Shown here: positions 32,814-41,828 of the stretch, one piece after another
Numbering within the stretch: the stretch's first letter is position 1
Layout: each line of letters begins with the position of its first letter
NCBI GenBank assembly: GCA_028712885.1
Contig: JAQTPK010000018.1
Location: forward strand, 1-50,114
DNA length: 50,114 nt
Direction: 5' to 3'
Source of the DNA: Syntrophales bacterium
Lineage (GTDB): Bacteria; Desulfobacterota; Syntrophia; Syntrophales; UBA4778
The notes under the pieces: generated by a model
What the model was told of the DNA's origin: nothing
The model's database searches: none
The model's input: only the letters and a program-made list of their open reading frames with translations
Program-made: the position numbers and the translations under genes

Positions 32814-33689
32814 ATGATGGGCATCAGCTTGCACAAAATCGGCTTCAATATCATTAACCGGATTCGCGCGGCGGCATCCCGCTTTCCGGCGTTCAGGCCG
32901 TCTTTCGTCATCGCGGCCGCCGCCGCGGTCGCAATCGTCTTCTCCGCCGCCGACACATACAGGAAAATGGCGCGCCTGCGGGGACTCGCACCTGATACGG
33001 TATCGGCGGCAACGCGCGAAACCCCACAGGCTGCGGATAAGCCGCCGCTGGAAACGTACTCGGCCATAGCGGAAAGGAATTTATTTGGAACCACCGGAAA
33101 GGAAACGGCGGGAACATGGGCCGGAGGCGGCGAGGGGCTCGAGGCCAGCGGACTTCCCCTGGACCTTCTGGGCACGATCGCCGGGGACGAGGCTCACAGC
33201 CGCGTGATCCTCATGGACCGTGAAAAAAAGAAGCAGCGGGCATTCAAAGTCGGCGATGCCGTGGAAGGAGCCGTCATCACCAGGATAATGAGGAACGCCG
33301 TTGTGCTGAAAACGGGGGAAAGGGAGGAAATCCTGAGAGCAAAGCCGAAAACGGAGAGACCCGCTTCGCCGGAATCGGAAGCTAAACGGCCCTCGCCGGA
33401 AGCCCCCGCCGGTTCGCCCCTGAGCATGAAAGAGGTCATGTTCCAGGCAAATGCCCGGCCTCATTTCGAGGGGGGCAAAATGAACGGTTTCATTGTCGGC
33501 AAACTGAAGGATGGGATCCTGAAGAAGATCGGCCTCGAGGAGGGGGACATCATACAAGCCGTCAACGGCGAGGCGATCGAAAAGCCGGACGACATCCGCA
33601 ATCTGGAGAAATTCGGGGTATCCCCGGGCGCGAAATATACCATTAAAGTCAAGCGGAGGGGGCAGACGGTCACGCTGAACCTGAATTGA
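32814..33689 (+). CDS. gspC: GspC, inner-membrane connector to the secretin
   Basis: The 291-residue protein has a membrane helix (about 36-52). The homology region follows (LPLDLLGTIAGDEAHSRVILMDRE…FKVGDAV, about 105-150), then a Pro/Glu/Ala-rich linker and a C-terminal PDZ domain (GFIVGKLKDG…GLEEGDIIQAVNG). GspC links the platform to the N0 domain of GspD and helps substrate choice. It starts one base after gspN. Confidence 0.92.
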   Translation: MMGISLHKIGFNIINRIRAAASRFPAFRPSFVIAAAAAVAIVFSAADTYRKMARLRGLAPDTVSAATRETPQAADKPPLETYSAIAERNLFGTTGKETAGTWAGGGEGLEASGLPLDLLGTIAGDEAHSRVILMDREKKKQRAFKVGDAVEGAVITRIMRNAVVLKTGEREEILRAKPKTERPASPESEAKRPSPEAPAGSPLSMKEVMFQANARPHFEGGKMNGFIVGKLKDGILKKIGLEEGDIIQAVNGEAIEKPDDIRNLEKFGVSPGAKYTIKVKRRGQTVTLNLN

Positions 33690-33720
33690 CCCCCTCACCG
33701 CTTCGGAGCCGGAGGAGCAG

Positions 33721-34665
33721 ATGTACACCGCATATCACGGGCTGCGTGAAAATCCTTTCAATCTCACGCCCGATTACCGCTATTTCTTTTTCAGCAGCAG
33801 GCACCGCGAGGCGCTCAACCATCTCCTTTACGGCATTCATGAGCGCAAGGGATTTATCGTCCTGACGGGGGGAATCGGAACGGGAAAAACGACGATCTGC
33901 AGGGCCCTTCTGGCAAGCCTGGAGGACAGCGTGGACACCGCCCTGGTCTTCAATTCTTTTCTCTCCGACATGGAGCTCCTCGGGGCTATCCTGCACGAGC
34001 TCGGGGCGAAGCTTGAAATGCCGGGCGGCAAAAAGGCGCACATCGACCGCCTGAATAAATTTCTGCTCGACAATTTTTCCGCCGGGCGGAATACGGTTCT
34101 GGTGATAGACGAGGCGCAGAATCTTTCGTACTCCGCCCTGGAACAGATAAGAATGCTGTCCAACCTCGAAACGGAAAGGGAAAAGCTGATCCAGATAGTC
34201 CTCATCGGGCAGCCTGAACTCGAGGACATCCTCGCTTCCCCCTCCCTGAAACAGCTCAATGACCGGATCACCGTCAGGTTTGCTCTCAACGCCCTTTCCC
34301 GGGACGAGTGCCGCGAGTACATTTCCCACCGGCTGAACGCGGCCGGCGGGGGCTCGATCCGGTTTTCGGGCATGGCGCACCGGGTGATATACCGTGCCTC
34401 CAGGGGCAACCCGCGGCACATAAATGCAATCTGCGACCGGGCGCTTCTCGTCGCTTATGTGAAAAACAGAAGCCTCGTGGACGGAAAGACAGTCCGCAAC
34501 GCCCTCGTGGACCTTCGCGGCGTCCCGGCGAGGAGAAGGAGCTCCCTGCGCCGGCTCCTCCTCGTCCTGATCCCCGTTTTTCTGAGCACGGCGGCGGGTC
34601 TCATTCTGTTTTACCGCAACGAATTGACGGAAGTGTTCCTCAATTTGAAAACCTACTTGACTTGA
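33721..34665 (+). CDS. gspA: GspA/ExeA-like AAA ATPase
   Basis: The 314-residue protein opens with YTAYHGLRENPFNLTPDYRYFFFS, the ExeA-family start. Walker A is GGIGTGKTT (about 50-58), Walker B VLVIDEAQNLS (about 126-136), and RGNPRHINAICDRALL is a sensor region. One C-terminal membrane helix is present (about 282-302). ExeA of Aeromonas works with ExeB to place the secretin through peptidoglycan. The periplasmic peptidoglycan-binding domain of ExeA is lacking here. GGAGGAG precedes the ATG. Confidence 0.88.
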   Translation: MYTAYHGLRENPFNLTPDYRYFFFSSRHREALNHLLYGIHERKGFIVLTGGIGTGKTTICRALLASLEDSVDTALVFNSFLSDMELLGAILHELGAKLEMPGGKKAHIDRLNKFLLDNFSAGRNTVLVIDEAQNLSYSALEQIRMLSNLETEREKLIQIVLIGQPELEDILASPSLKQLNDRITVRFALNALSRDECREYISHRLNAAGGGSIRFSGMAHRVIYRASRGNPRHINAICDRALLVAYVKNRSLVDGKTVRNALVDLRGVPARRRSSLRRLLLVLIPVFLSTAAGLILFYRNELTEVFLNLKTYLT

Positions 34666-34671
34666 GAAGCC

Positions 34672-35322
34672 ATGAGCTATATTAACGACGCCCTGAAAAA
34701 AGCGCAGGAAGAAAAAGACAGCCGCTATTCCCGGTACGGCTACATTATCAATTCGTCCGTCTGGGGCGCGGCCGGCTCCCGCCGCAATCTCCGGATCACA
34801 GCCGTCCTCATCTGCACCCTGATAATCCTCTCCTCGGCAGGCGCGTATACGTATTATTCCCTGCAGGACGCAGGCGGGGAAAAACCGGCCGGCAAGACCG
34901 CCGCCGCCAGTACTACGCAGGCGGTCCGGCCCCCGGCCGACCTTTCGGCGCTGTACCAGAGGGCCCTGGAAAGGCAGCGGAGCGGGGATTTTTCCGGAGC
35001 CGAGCACGATTACCGCAGGATTATGGAATTGAACCCCTCCCACTCGGAGGCGTTCAACAACCTGGGCGTGATCCTGATCATGCAGAACAGGAACGATGAA
35101 GCGTTCCGCGTCCTGGCCGAGGCCGTGCGTGGCAATCCGTTCTATGCCGACCCGCATTACAACATGGCCTGCCTCCACGCCCGATCCGGACGGATGTCCG
35201 AAAGCCTGCAATGCCTTGCCACGGCGGTCCGGCTCAACCCGGACGCGGCAAAGTGGGCGAAGGACGACCGGGATCTCGAAGGCCTGCGGCAGATGCCCGA
35301 ATTCAAGAAAGTGATCGGATAG
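34672..35322 (+). CDS. gspB: GspB-like protein with TPR repeats
   Basis: The 216-residue protein starts MSYINDALKKAQEEK, the hallmark N-terminus of GspB/ExeB. One membrane helix (about 42-62) and an Ala/Thr/Pro linker follow. The usual GspB C-terminal domain is replaced by tetratricopeptide repeats (LYQRALERQRSGDFSGAEHDYRRIMELNP and two further units, about 85-200). It is six bases after gspA and four before gspD, which supports a secretin-assembly role with GspA. Confidence 0.8.
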   Translation: MSYINDALKKAQEEKDSRYSRYGYIINSSVWGAAGSRRNLRITAVLICTLIILSSAGAYTYYSLQDAGGEKPAGKTAAASTTQAVRPPADLSALYQRALERQRSGDFSGAEHDYRRIMELNPSHSEAFNNLGVILIMQNRNDEAFRVLAEAVRGNPFYADPHYNMACLHARSGRMSESLQCLATAVRLNPDAAKWAKDDRDLEGLRQMPEFKKVIG

Positions 35323-35326
35323 CGAA

Positions 35327-37528
35327 ATGAAGATAACGAAATACCTTATGCGAATAACAGTCCCGCTCGGAATAGTGCTGCTGCTGAGCGGAGTATCCAT
35401 TGGTGCGCGGATCGCAGGCGACGACCGCCCCGTCTCGTCCTCCGACCCGCAGCATTCGGTCCAGGCCGCGCCGGCAGCGGCGGCGGCGGATGAAAAGCCG
35501 CAGAACAGCCCGGCAAAACAGAACGCTGCCGGCCGTAAAACGGAAATGCGCAACGGAAAGCCTGACTCGGTCAAAAAGAAGATCACGCGCCGGCCTTCGG
35601 CCGCGGCGAAGAAAAAGGGCGCGGAGATCCCCGCCGCAGCCGAAGGCAAATACGTCACCATGGATTTCGACAACGTCGACATACAGGTGTTCATCAAGAC
35701 CGTGGGAGAGATGATGGGAAAGAATTTCGTCGTCGACCCGCAGGTAAAGGGCAACGTCTCCGTTTATTCGCCCCGGAAGATCTCGGTGGCGGAGGCGTAC
35801 AAGGTATTCGAGTCCATTCTCGAAGTGCACGGCTACGCCACGATTCCCTCCGGCGATGTCGTTAAAGTCGTTCCGTCGAAGGATGCGAAGGAAAAGAATA
35901 TCGAGACGAGGCTCAAAGCCGATCTCACCGCACCGGGGGACAAGATCGCCACCCAGATCATCACCCTCAAGCACGCCAACCCCGATGAGATCAAGCGGGT
36001 GCTTGATCCGCTGATCTCCAGAAACAGCATTATTCTCTCGTATCCGCCGACAGGCATGCTGGTCATTACGGACGTCCTCTCCAATATCAAGCGGCTTCTC
36101 CGGATCATCTCCGCCCTCGACGTCTCGGGGGCGGGCGAGCTGATTTCCGTGGTTCCCCTGCGGAACGCCCATGCGGGGGACATCGCGAAGTCCCTCACGT
36201 CCGTATTCCATGCCGAGCAGGGCCAGCGGAAAGGGTCCCAGGCCATCCGCATTCTCTCCGACGACCGGACAAACACCATCATCATCCTGGCAAGCGAATA
36301 CTATACGGCCAGGATAAAGCAGCTCGTCTCGCTTCTCGACCGGGAGGTCCCGAAGGGCGAGTCGACCATGCACGTTTACCGTCTGCAGAACGCCAACGCT
36401 GAAGATCTGGCGAAGGTCCTCATGAACCTTCCCACCAGGGACGGGAAAACGCCCAGCCAGGAGAAGGGCAAGGCCCCGGTCATTTCCAAGGAGGTACAGG
36501 TCCAGGCGGACAAATCGACCAACACGCTGGTAATCACCGCGGCCAGGGACGACTATAAGGTGCTCGAGGGCATTATCAGGAGCCTGGATGTTCCGAAGGC
36601 GATGGTTTACCTGGAGGCGCTGATCATGGAAGTCACCGTCAACAAGGATTTCCGGCTGGGCGTCGAGTGGCGGTCCATGAAGGACATCGGAACCGCCGGC
36701 GGGATCGCCGGCGCCGGCGCAGGGGCGTTTATCGGCTCCGGGGGCCTGGGCTCAAGGCAGAATCCCGGCGGGTATTCGATCTTCCCCGCTCCGGGCGCAA
36801 CACCGAATTTCCCGTCGGGATTCTCCCTGGGGATACTCGGCCCGGGAATCACGATCGGCGGAGTCACCTTCCCGAGCATCGGCGCCGTGGTCCAGGCGCT
36901 GCAGCAGGACCAGGACATTCATATCCTGTCCACGCCGCAGATCATGACCATGGACAACGAAGACGCCGAGATCCGGGTAGGGCAGAACGTCCCTTACCTG
37001 ACGCGTCAGGACACCGTCACCGCTACTACCGGCGTCGCCTACAATACCTATGAGTACCGGGATGTGGGAGTCATGTTGAAGGTCACCCCCCATATCAATG
37101 AAGACGGCTTCGTCAGGCTTAAAATCGGCCAGGAAGTCACGCAAATAGTCTCGCAGAGCTCGGGGATCTCCGGCGTATCCGCGCCGACAACCCTCAAGCG
37201 GACGGCTAATACCACCGTTATGGTGAAAGACAGCCACACGGTCGTTATCGGCGGCATAATCGGCGAGAGCACAACCTTGGACAAGTACCAGGTGCCCTGC
37301 CTGGGCGGCATTCCCGGGCTTGGCGCCCTGTTCAGGACGAAAGCGAGCACCCGCGAGAAGACCAATCTCTTTATTTTCCTGACGCCGCGCGTCGTCCGGA
37401 CCCAGTCGGAAGCCTCAAACGTCTATCAGGAAAAGCGGGGCAAAATGGGCCATGTCGAGGAAGGAATCATCCGTCTCCACGGCGGCAATAAGGAGGAAAA
37501 AGAGGCGCAGAGCGGAAAAACAAAGTAA
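35327..37528 (+). CDS. gspD: GspD, T2SS secretin
   Basis: The 733-residue outer-membrane channel protein has a signal-peptide-like hydrophobic segment (about 8-27). A ~75-residue Lys/Ala/Arg-rich linker precedes N0 (YVTMDFDNVDIQVFIKTVGE), N1-N3 (ITLKHANPDEIKRVL, VPLRNAHAGDIAKSL, YRLQNANAEDLAKVL) and the secretin domain. That domain has the Gly-rich insert near 445-490, VGQNVPYLTRQ, VGVMLKVTPHI and GGLIGES-like VVIGGIIGEST. The C-terminus is FIFLTPRVVR plus a charged tail. The long basic linker after the signal is unusual. No pilotin gene is seen nearby. Confidence 0.96.
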   Translation: MKITKYLMRITVPLGIVLLLSGVSIGARIAGDDRPVSSSDPQHSVQAAPAAAAADEKPQNSPAKQNAAGRKTEMRNGKPDSVKKKITRRPSAAAKKKGAEIPAAAEGKYVTMDFDNVDIQVFIKTVGEMMGKNFVVDPQVKGNVSVYSPRKISVAEAYKVFESILEVHGYATIPSGDVVKVVPSKDAKEKNIETRLKADLTAPGDKIATQIITLKHANPDEIKRVLDPLISRNSIILSYPPTGMLVITDVLSNIKRLLRIISALDVSGAGELISVVPLRNAHAGDIAKSLTSVFHAEQGQRKGSQAIRILSDDRTNTIIILASEYYTARIKQLVSLLDREVPKGESTMHVYRLQNANAEDLAKVLMNLPTRDGKTPSQEKGKAPVISKEVQVQADKSTNTLVITAARDDYKVLEGIIRSLDVPKAMVYLEALIMEVTVNKDFRLGVEWRSMKDIGTAGGIAGAGAGAFIGSGGLGSRQNPGGYSIFPAPGATPNFPSGFSLGILGPGITIGGVTFPSIGAVVQALQQDQDIHILSTPQIMTMDNEDAEIRVGQNVPYLTRQDTVTATTGVAYNTYEYRDVGVMLKVTPHINEDGFVRLKIGQEVTQIVSQSSGISGVSAPTTLKRTANTTVMVKDSHTVVIGGIIGESTTLDKYQVPCLGGIPGLGALFRTKASTREKTNLFIFLTPRVVRTQSEASNVYQEKRGKMGHVEEGIIRLHGGNKEEKEAQSGKTK

Positions 37529-37614
37529 GCAGTCGGTGATCAGCGTTACTGAAACGTTCTGCTTTTTATCTTTCAATTTCATGATCCAGACAGCTTTTCG
37601 AAGGAGAAGGTACC

Positions 37615-39348
37615 GTGACCAAATCCCTTGCCTATAACAGGCCTGATTTTCATTCCCCGGAATTCACGCCCGCGAAGAGAAAGGCCGAGCAGAAAGCCGC
37701 CGCGGAACGGAGGGCGCTGGAGAGTCTCGGGAGGGACCTCGGCATCCCTTTCCGTCCGGATCTGCCGCTTGGGCACATTAAAACCGATTTCACCAGATCG
37801 GTTCCCATCCAGTATCTCCGGAAGCACAAAATGGTTCCGATCGAGACGCCGGCCGAGGCGCTGATCGCCGTGAACGATCCATCCGATTACCAGGCGCTCG
37901 ACGACCTGCTGAGGATCCTGGGAAAAAAGGATTTTCGCATCGCAATCTCGACGGAAGAAGCAATCATGTCGGCGATCAATCTGGCGTACGACCTCGGGCA
38001 GAATTCCGCCCAGGAGTTCCTGGACAGCATGAGCGGGGAATCCCCGGACAGCCTCATCTCCGAAATTGAAGAAACAGGCGACCTGCTCGACGACACGAGC
38101 GACGCGCCGATGATCCGCCTCGTGAATCTAATGCTTTCGCAGGCGGTCAAGGACCGCGCCAGCGACATACATATCGAGCCTTATCAGAACTCCCTGAAAG
38201 TCCGGTACCGGATAGACGGGATACTGTACAATGTCCTCACCCTGCCCCGGAAAGTGCAATCTCCGCTCGTCTCCCGCATAAAGATCATGTCCAGGCTCAA
38301 CATAGCCGAGAAAAGGCTCCCCCAGGACGGAAGAATCGACATCAAGATCGGAGACCGGAGCGCGGATATCAGGGTCTCCATAATTCCGACCGCGTTCGGA
38401 GAGCGCGTCGTTTTGCGCCTCCTCGACAAGACGACGGCGCTTCTGCAGATGAAAGACCTCGGACTTGACGAAAAAAGGGGCCGGCTTTTCGACAATCTGA
38501 TCAAGTCGCCTTACGGGATCGTCCTGGTTACCGGCCCGACCGGCAGCGGCAAAACGACCACGCTCTATGCGGCCCTTTCCAGCATCAACCGCGCGGATAT
38601 CAACATCATCACGATCGAAGACCCTATCGAATACCAGATCGAAGGGATCGGACAGATCCAGGTCAACCCCAAAATCGACCTGACGTTCGCCGCCGGGCTC
38701 AGGTCGATTGTCCGCCAGGACCCGGACGTCATCCTGGTGGGAGAAATCCGCGACAAGGAGACCGCCGAGATCGCCATCCAGTCCTCGCTCACGGGCCATC
38801 TCGTATTTTCCACGCTCCACACCAACGACGCGGCCAGCGCCGTTACCCGGCTCATCGACATGGGCATCGAGCCTTTCCTGATCACGTCCTCCGTCATCGC
38901 TATCATCGCGCAGAGGCTCGTCCGGGTGCTCTGCCCGCGCTGCCGGCAGGCGGCCATTCCCGATCGCGAATCCCTGGCCAATATCGGCATCGATCCGGAT
39001 CTGACGGGACCGAAAAAAATCTACACAAAAAAAGGGTGTCCCGCCTGCATGCATACGGGCTACCGCGGGAGGACGGCTATCTTCGAAGTCCTGATCATGG
39101 ATGAGCATCTGAAGAGGCTCGTCCTGAAAACCTCCGACGCCAACCAGATCCAAGAAGAGGCGGGAAGAAGGGGGATGATTTCCCTGGTCGAGGACGGCGC
39201 GAGAAAGGTCCTGGAAGGAAAAACGTCCCTGGAGGAGGTCCTGAGAGTGACCCGCATTCTCAAGCGCGAGGAAGACATACTCTCTCCGGACGAATCCGCC
39301 CGCGCCGCAGCGGACGGACTCTTTCCCGCAATAGCGGAAAAATGCTGA
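37615..39348 (+). CDS. gspE: GspE, T2SS assembly ATPase
   Basis: The 577-residue cytoplasmic ATPase starts at GTG 37615 with AAGGAG upstream. The N-terminal GspE-II domain (about 40-130) is followed by the ATPase: ASDIHIEP, Walker A TGPTGSGKTTTLY, Asp box IITIEDPIEYQIEG, Walker B DPDVILVGEIRD and the His box LVFSTLHTNDAA. The C-terminal zinc-binding loop has CPRC and CPAC, characteristic of GspE. An 86-base gap separates it from gspD. It powers pseudopilus extension through GspL and GspF. Confidence 0.96.
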   Translation: MTKSLAYNRPDFHSPEFTPAKRKAEQKAAAERRALESLGRDLGIPFRPDLPLGHIKTDFTRSVPIQYLRKHKMVPIETPAEALIAVNDPSDYQALDDLLRILGKKDFRIAISTEEAIMSAINLAYDLGQNSAQEFLDSMSGESPDSLISEIEETGDLLDDTSDAPMIRLVNLMLSQAVKDRASDIHIEPYQNSLKVRYRIDGILYNVLTLPRKVQSPLVSRIKIMSRLNIAEKRLPQDGRIDIKIGDRSADIRVSIIPTAFGERVVLRLLDKTTALLQMKDLGLDEKRGRLFDNLIKSPYGIVLVTGPTGSGKTTTLYAALSSINRADINIITIEDPIEYQIEGIGQIQVNPKIDLTFAAGLRSIVRQDPDVILVGEIRDKETAEIAIQSSLTGHLVFSTLHTNDAASAVTRLIDMGIEPFLITSSVIAIIAQRLVRVLCPRCRQAAIPDRESLANIGIDPDLTGPKKIYTKKGCPACMHTGYRGRTAIFEVLIMDEHLKRLVLKTSDANQIQEEAGRRGMISLVEDGARKVLEGKTSLEEVLRVTRILKREEDILSPDESARAAADGLFPAIAEKC

Positions 39349-39386
39349 CCGTGTGCCGATTTACTTCCCCGCAGTGCGCTTCCTGC

Positions 39387-39416
39387 TTGACTTACTGCCG
39401 GTTTATACATTATCAA
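39387..39416 (+). promoter_or_regulatory. candidate sigma70 promoter of the MBL-fold gene
   Basis: TTGACT (39387-39392), 18-base spacer and TATCAA (39411-39416) lie 39 bases before the ATG at 39455 and after the end of gspE. This argues that the T2SS operon ends at gspE and that this gene has its own promoter. Confidence 0.45.
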
Positions 39417-39454
39417 TACGCATCCTTTGCGCAAAATCAACCGCCAGGTCGCCT

Positions 39455-40297
39455 ATGCTTATCCGCTGCTGGGGATCAAGGGGCTCAATACCCGTATCAG
39501 GAAAGGAATATCTCAAGTACGGCGGAGATACGACCTGCCTGGAAATCCGGACGGAAGACGACCGGACTATCATCGTCGACGCGGGGACGGGAATCCGCCG
39601 CCTCGGAAAAATTCTTGTCGAAGAGGATCGGCGGAGCTGCGATCTCATTTTCACGCATGCGCACTGGGATCATCTGATGGGATTCCCCTTTTTCCGGCCC
39701 TTGTATTCGGAAGGGTCGGAAATCCGGATCCACGGATGCCCCGTCGCGCTCGATTTCGTGCACACGATGCTTACGCGGATCATGTCGCCACCCAATTTTC
39801 CGGTCAGCTATGCGGATGTAAGGGCCTCGATCCAGTACACGACCGTGTGCCCCGAGAATTTCGAAATAGGCTCGGTATCCGTTTTTCCGATTCCCCTGAG
39901 CCATCCCAACGGCGGTAACGGGTACAAGTTCGTCGAGAAAGGGCGGACTTTCGTCTTTCTCACCGACAACGAACTTGAATTCATGCATCCCGGGGGGCTG
40001 TCGGCCGCGCAATACCGGGATTTCAGCGCGGGAGCCGACGTCCTTTTCCACGACGCCGAATATACGGAGGCCGAATACCGGAGATACCGCCAATGGGGGC
40101 ATTCGGCTTATACCAGCGCCCTGGATCTCGCGCTGGATTCCGGAGTCGGCCGGTTCGGACTGTACCATTTGAACCAGGACCGGGAAGACGCCGAAGTGGA
40201 CCGGATCGTCGAGCACTGCCGGGAAACTGTCAAAAAGAGAAATTCACTGCTCGAATGTTTCGCCGTTGCGGGAGACACGGCTATAGAGCTGGCCTGA
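39455..40297 (+). CDS. MBL-fold metallo-hydrolase (cyclic-nucleotide phosphodiesterase-like)
   Basis: The 280-residue protein has the metallo-beta-lactamase metal site THAHWDHLMG, an upstream Asp in IIVDAGTG, later metal ligands in PLSHPNGGNGYKF, FLTDNE, and FHDAEYT with a late WGHS. The start MLIRCWGSRGSIPVSG is typical of this family, so ATG 39455 is chosen over an in-frame ATG at 39353 that has no ribosome site and would precede the promoter. Relatives are often annotated as cAMP phosphodiesterase-like or RNase Z-like; the substrate is not known. The next gene makes c-di-AMP, so a nucleotide substrate is possible but unproved. Confidence 0.82.
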   Translation: MLIRCWGSRGSIPVSGKEYLKYGGDTTCLEIRTEDDRTIIVDAGTGIRRLGKILVEEDRRSCDLIFTHAHWDHLMGFPFFRPLYSEGSEIRIHGCPVALDFVHTMLTRIMSPPNFPVSYADVRASIQYTTVCPENFEIGSVSVFPIPLSHPNGGNGYKFVEKGRTFVFLTDNELEFMHPGGLSAAQYRDFSAGADVLFHDAEYTEAEYRRYRQWGHSAYTSALDLALDSGVGRFGLYHLNQDREDAEVDRIVEHCRETVKKRNSLLECFAVAGDTAIELA

Positions 40298-40372
40298 AAC
40301 TCCGGATTCCGCCGGCTGAACGCAAGAAGGATGCTTGGGCCGCCTCTGCCCGGAACCGTTCAGGATGCGACT

Positions 40373-41815
40373 ATGAACGAATTCACATCTATCTGGAATA
40401 CTTTCAGAATTCAGGATGTTTTCGACATCCTGATCATCGCGCTGATGATTTACGGTTTTCTTATCTGGTTCAAGAAAACCGCCTCCCGTTTTGTCCTGGC
40501 AGGCATCCTCCTGATGGGACTCATCTACGTGATGTCGAGATTTTTCCAGTTGTACATGACCGCCGTTATCCTCCAGGGATTCTTCGCCGTACTTTTCTTT
40601 GCGCTCATCGTTATTTTCCAGGAAGAGCTCCGCCGTTTTTTTGAGCGGATCGCGCTCTGGGGAAGGATTCGCAAAAGGACCTATTCCGCCTCGTTTGAGC
40701 ATGAAATCGAGGTCATCATCCAGACCGCAGCCAATATGGCAAAGAGAAAAACAGGCGGGCTTCTGGTTCTTCAGGGAGAGGAGCTGCTCGACCGTCATCT
40801 TGAGGGGGGCATCCGGCTGGAAGGCGTCCTCAGCCAGCCGCTGCTGGAGAGCATCTTCGACCCGAATTCAATGGGCCACGACGGGGCGGTCATTATCAGC
40901 CAGGGACGGGTAGTCCAGTTCGGCTGCCATCTTCCCCTGTCCTCCAATTCGGCCGAATTCGGCAACCTCGGGCTTCGCCATACCGCCGCGCTCGGGCTTT
41001 CGGAGAGATCCGATGCGCTGTGCATTGTTATCTCCGAAGAAAAAGGAACCATCTCCGTAGCCCTGGACAAGAAAATAGAGGTCCTGGAAAAAGCCGCCGC
41101 GTTAAGAGCCATCCTTGAGAATTTCTATGCGGAACGTTTTCCGAAGGAAAAGCCGCGGGCTGCCGTTTCCTGGATCAGGGAAAACGCCGGAGAAAAGATT
41201 ACCGCGGTCGGCCTGGCGGTAGTTCTCTGGCTCGGCCTCGGTTATCAGCGGGAAACGGTGCAACGGGAAGTGACGGTTCCCATCGAGTACCGCAACCTGT
41301 CTCCGGAATGGATCATCGAGGAGCCCAAGGCCACCGAGGCCAGGGTCATGCTCACCGGCCCGGCGCAGGCGTTCCAGCTCTATAATCCGTCTTCCCTGAA
41401 AATTTCGCTCGATCTTGCCCAGGTCCGGCAGGGCGGACAGGAAATCGCACTCTCCAAGTCGATGATGAGAACGCCGGCGAATATTTCCATTGTCGGACTG
41501 AAGCCCGACCGCATATATATAAACGCATACAAGCTTGTTCCCTTAAGCGCCCCGGTGGACGTAAAGACGTCGGGCAGCCTGCCCGCCGGGTTTTCTCTCC
41601 AGAAGATCGAAGTCATGCCTTCATCCGTGACGGTGCTTGTTTCGCCCCGCCAATACAAGAACAATATCAGGCTCCGGACCAGGGCCATAGATATGAGAAA
41701 CATCACCTCCACCGTGGTCCTTACGCCCGAGCTCATTGTGCCGACGGATGTCCGCTTCCCCGGGGACAAAATGCCCTCGGTTGTTGTTACGCTTCGCGTG
41801 AGGCAAAGGGGCTGA
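40373..41815 (+). CDS. diadenylate cyclase fused to YbbR repeats (CdaA-CdaR fusion)
   Basis: The 480-residue protein joins two units that are usually separate genes. Residues 1-75 hold three membrane helices. The DisA_N/DAC domain (about 80-245) has MGHDGAVII (Asp170-Gly171-Ala172) and RHTAALGLSERSDA, where the standard RHR motif is RHT (Arg202-His203-Thr204). A fourth membrane helix (about 273-292) leads to YbbR-like beta repeats (about 295-480). Known: CdaA makes c-di-AMP from two ATP, and CdaR (YbbR) regulates it. ATG 40373 is preferred to 40331, whose AGAAGG is too close. glmM, the usual next gene, is absent; an alpha/beta hydrolase follows. Confidence 0.9.
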   Translation: MNEFTSIWNTFRIQDVFDILIIALMIYGFLIWFKKTASRFVLAGILLMGLIYVMSRFFQLYMTAVILQGFFAVLFFALIVIFQEELRRFFERIALWGRIRKRTYSASFEHEIEVIIQTAANMAKRKTGGLLVLQGEELLDRHLEGGIRLEGVLSQPLLESIFDPNSMGHDGAVIISQGRVVQFGCHLPLSSNSAEFGNLGLRHTAALGLSERSDALCIVISEEKGTISVALDKKIEVLEKAAALRAILENFYAERFPKEKPRAAVSWIRENAGEKITAVGLAVVLWLGLGYQRETVQREVTVPIEYRNLSPEWIIEEPKATEARVMLTGPAQAFQLYNPSSLKISLDLAQVRQGGQEIALSKSMMRTPANISIVGLKPDRIYINAYKLVPLSAPVDVKTSGSLPAGFSLQKIEVMPSSVTVLVSPRQYKNNIRLRTRAIDMRNITSTVVLTPELIVPTDVRFPGDKMPSVVVTLRVRQRG

Positions 41816-41828
41816 AGAGGAGGGATTC

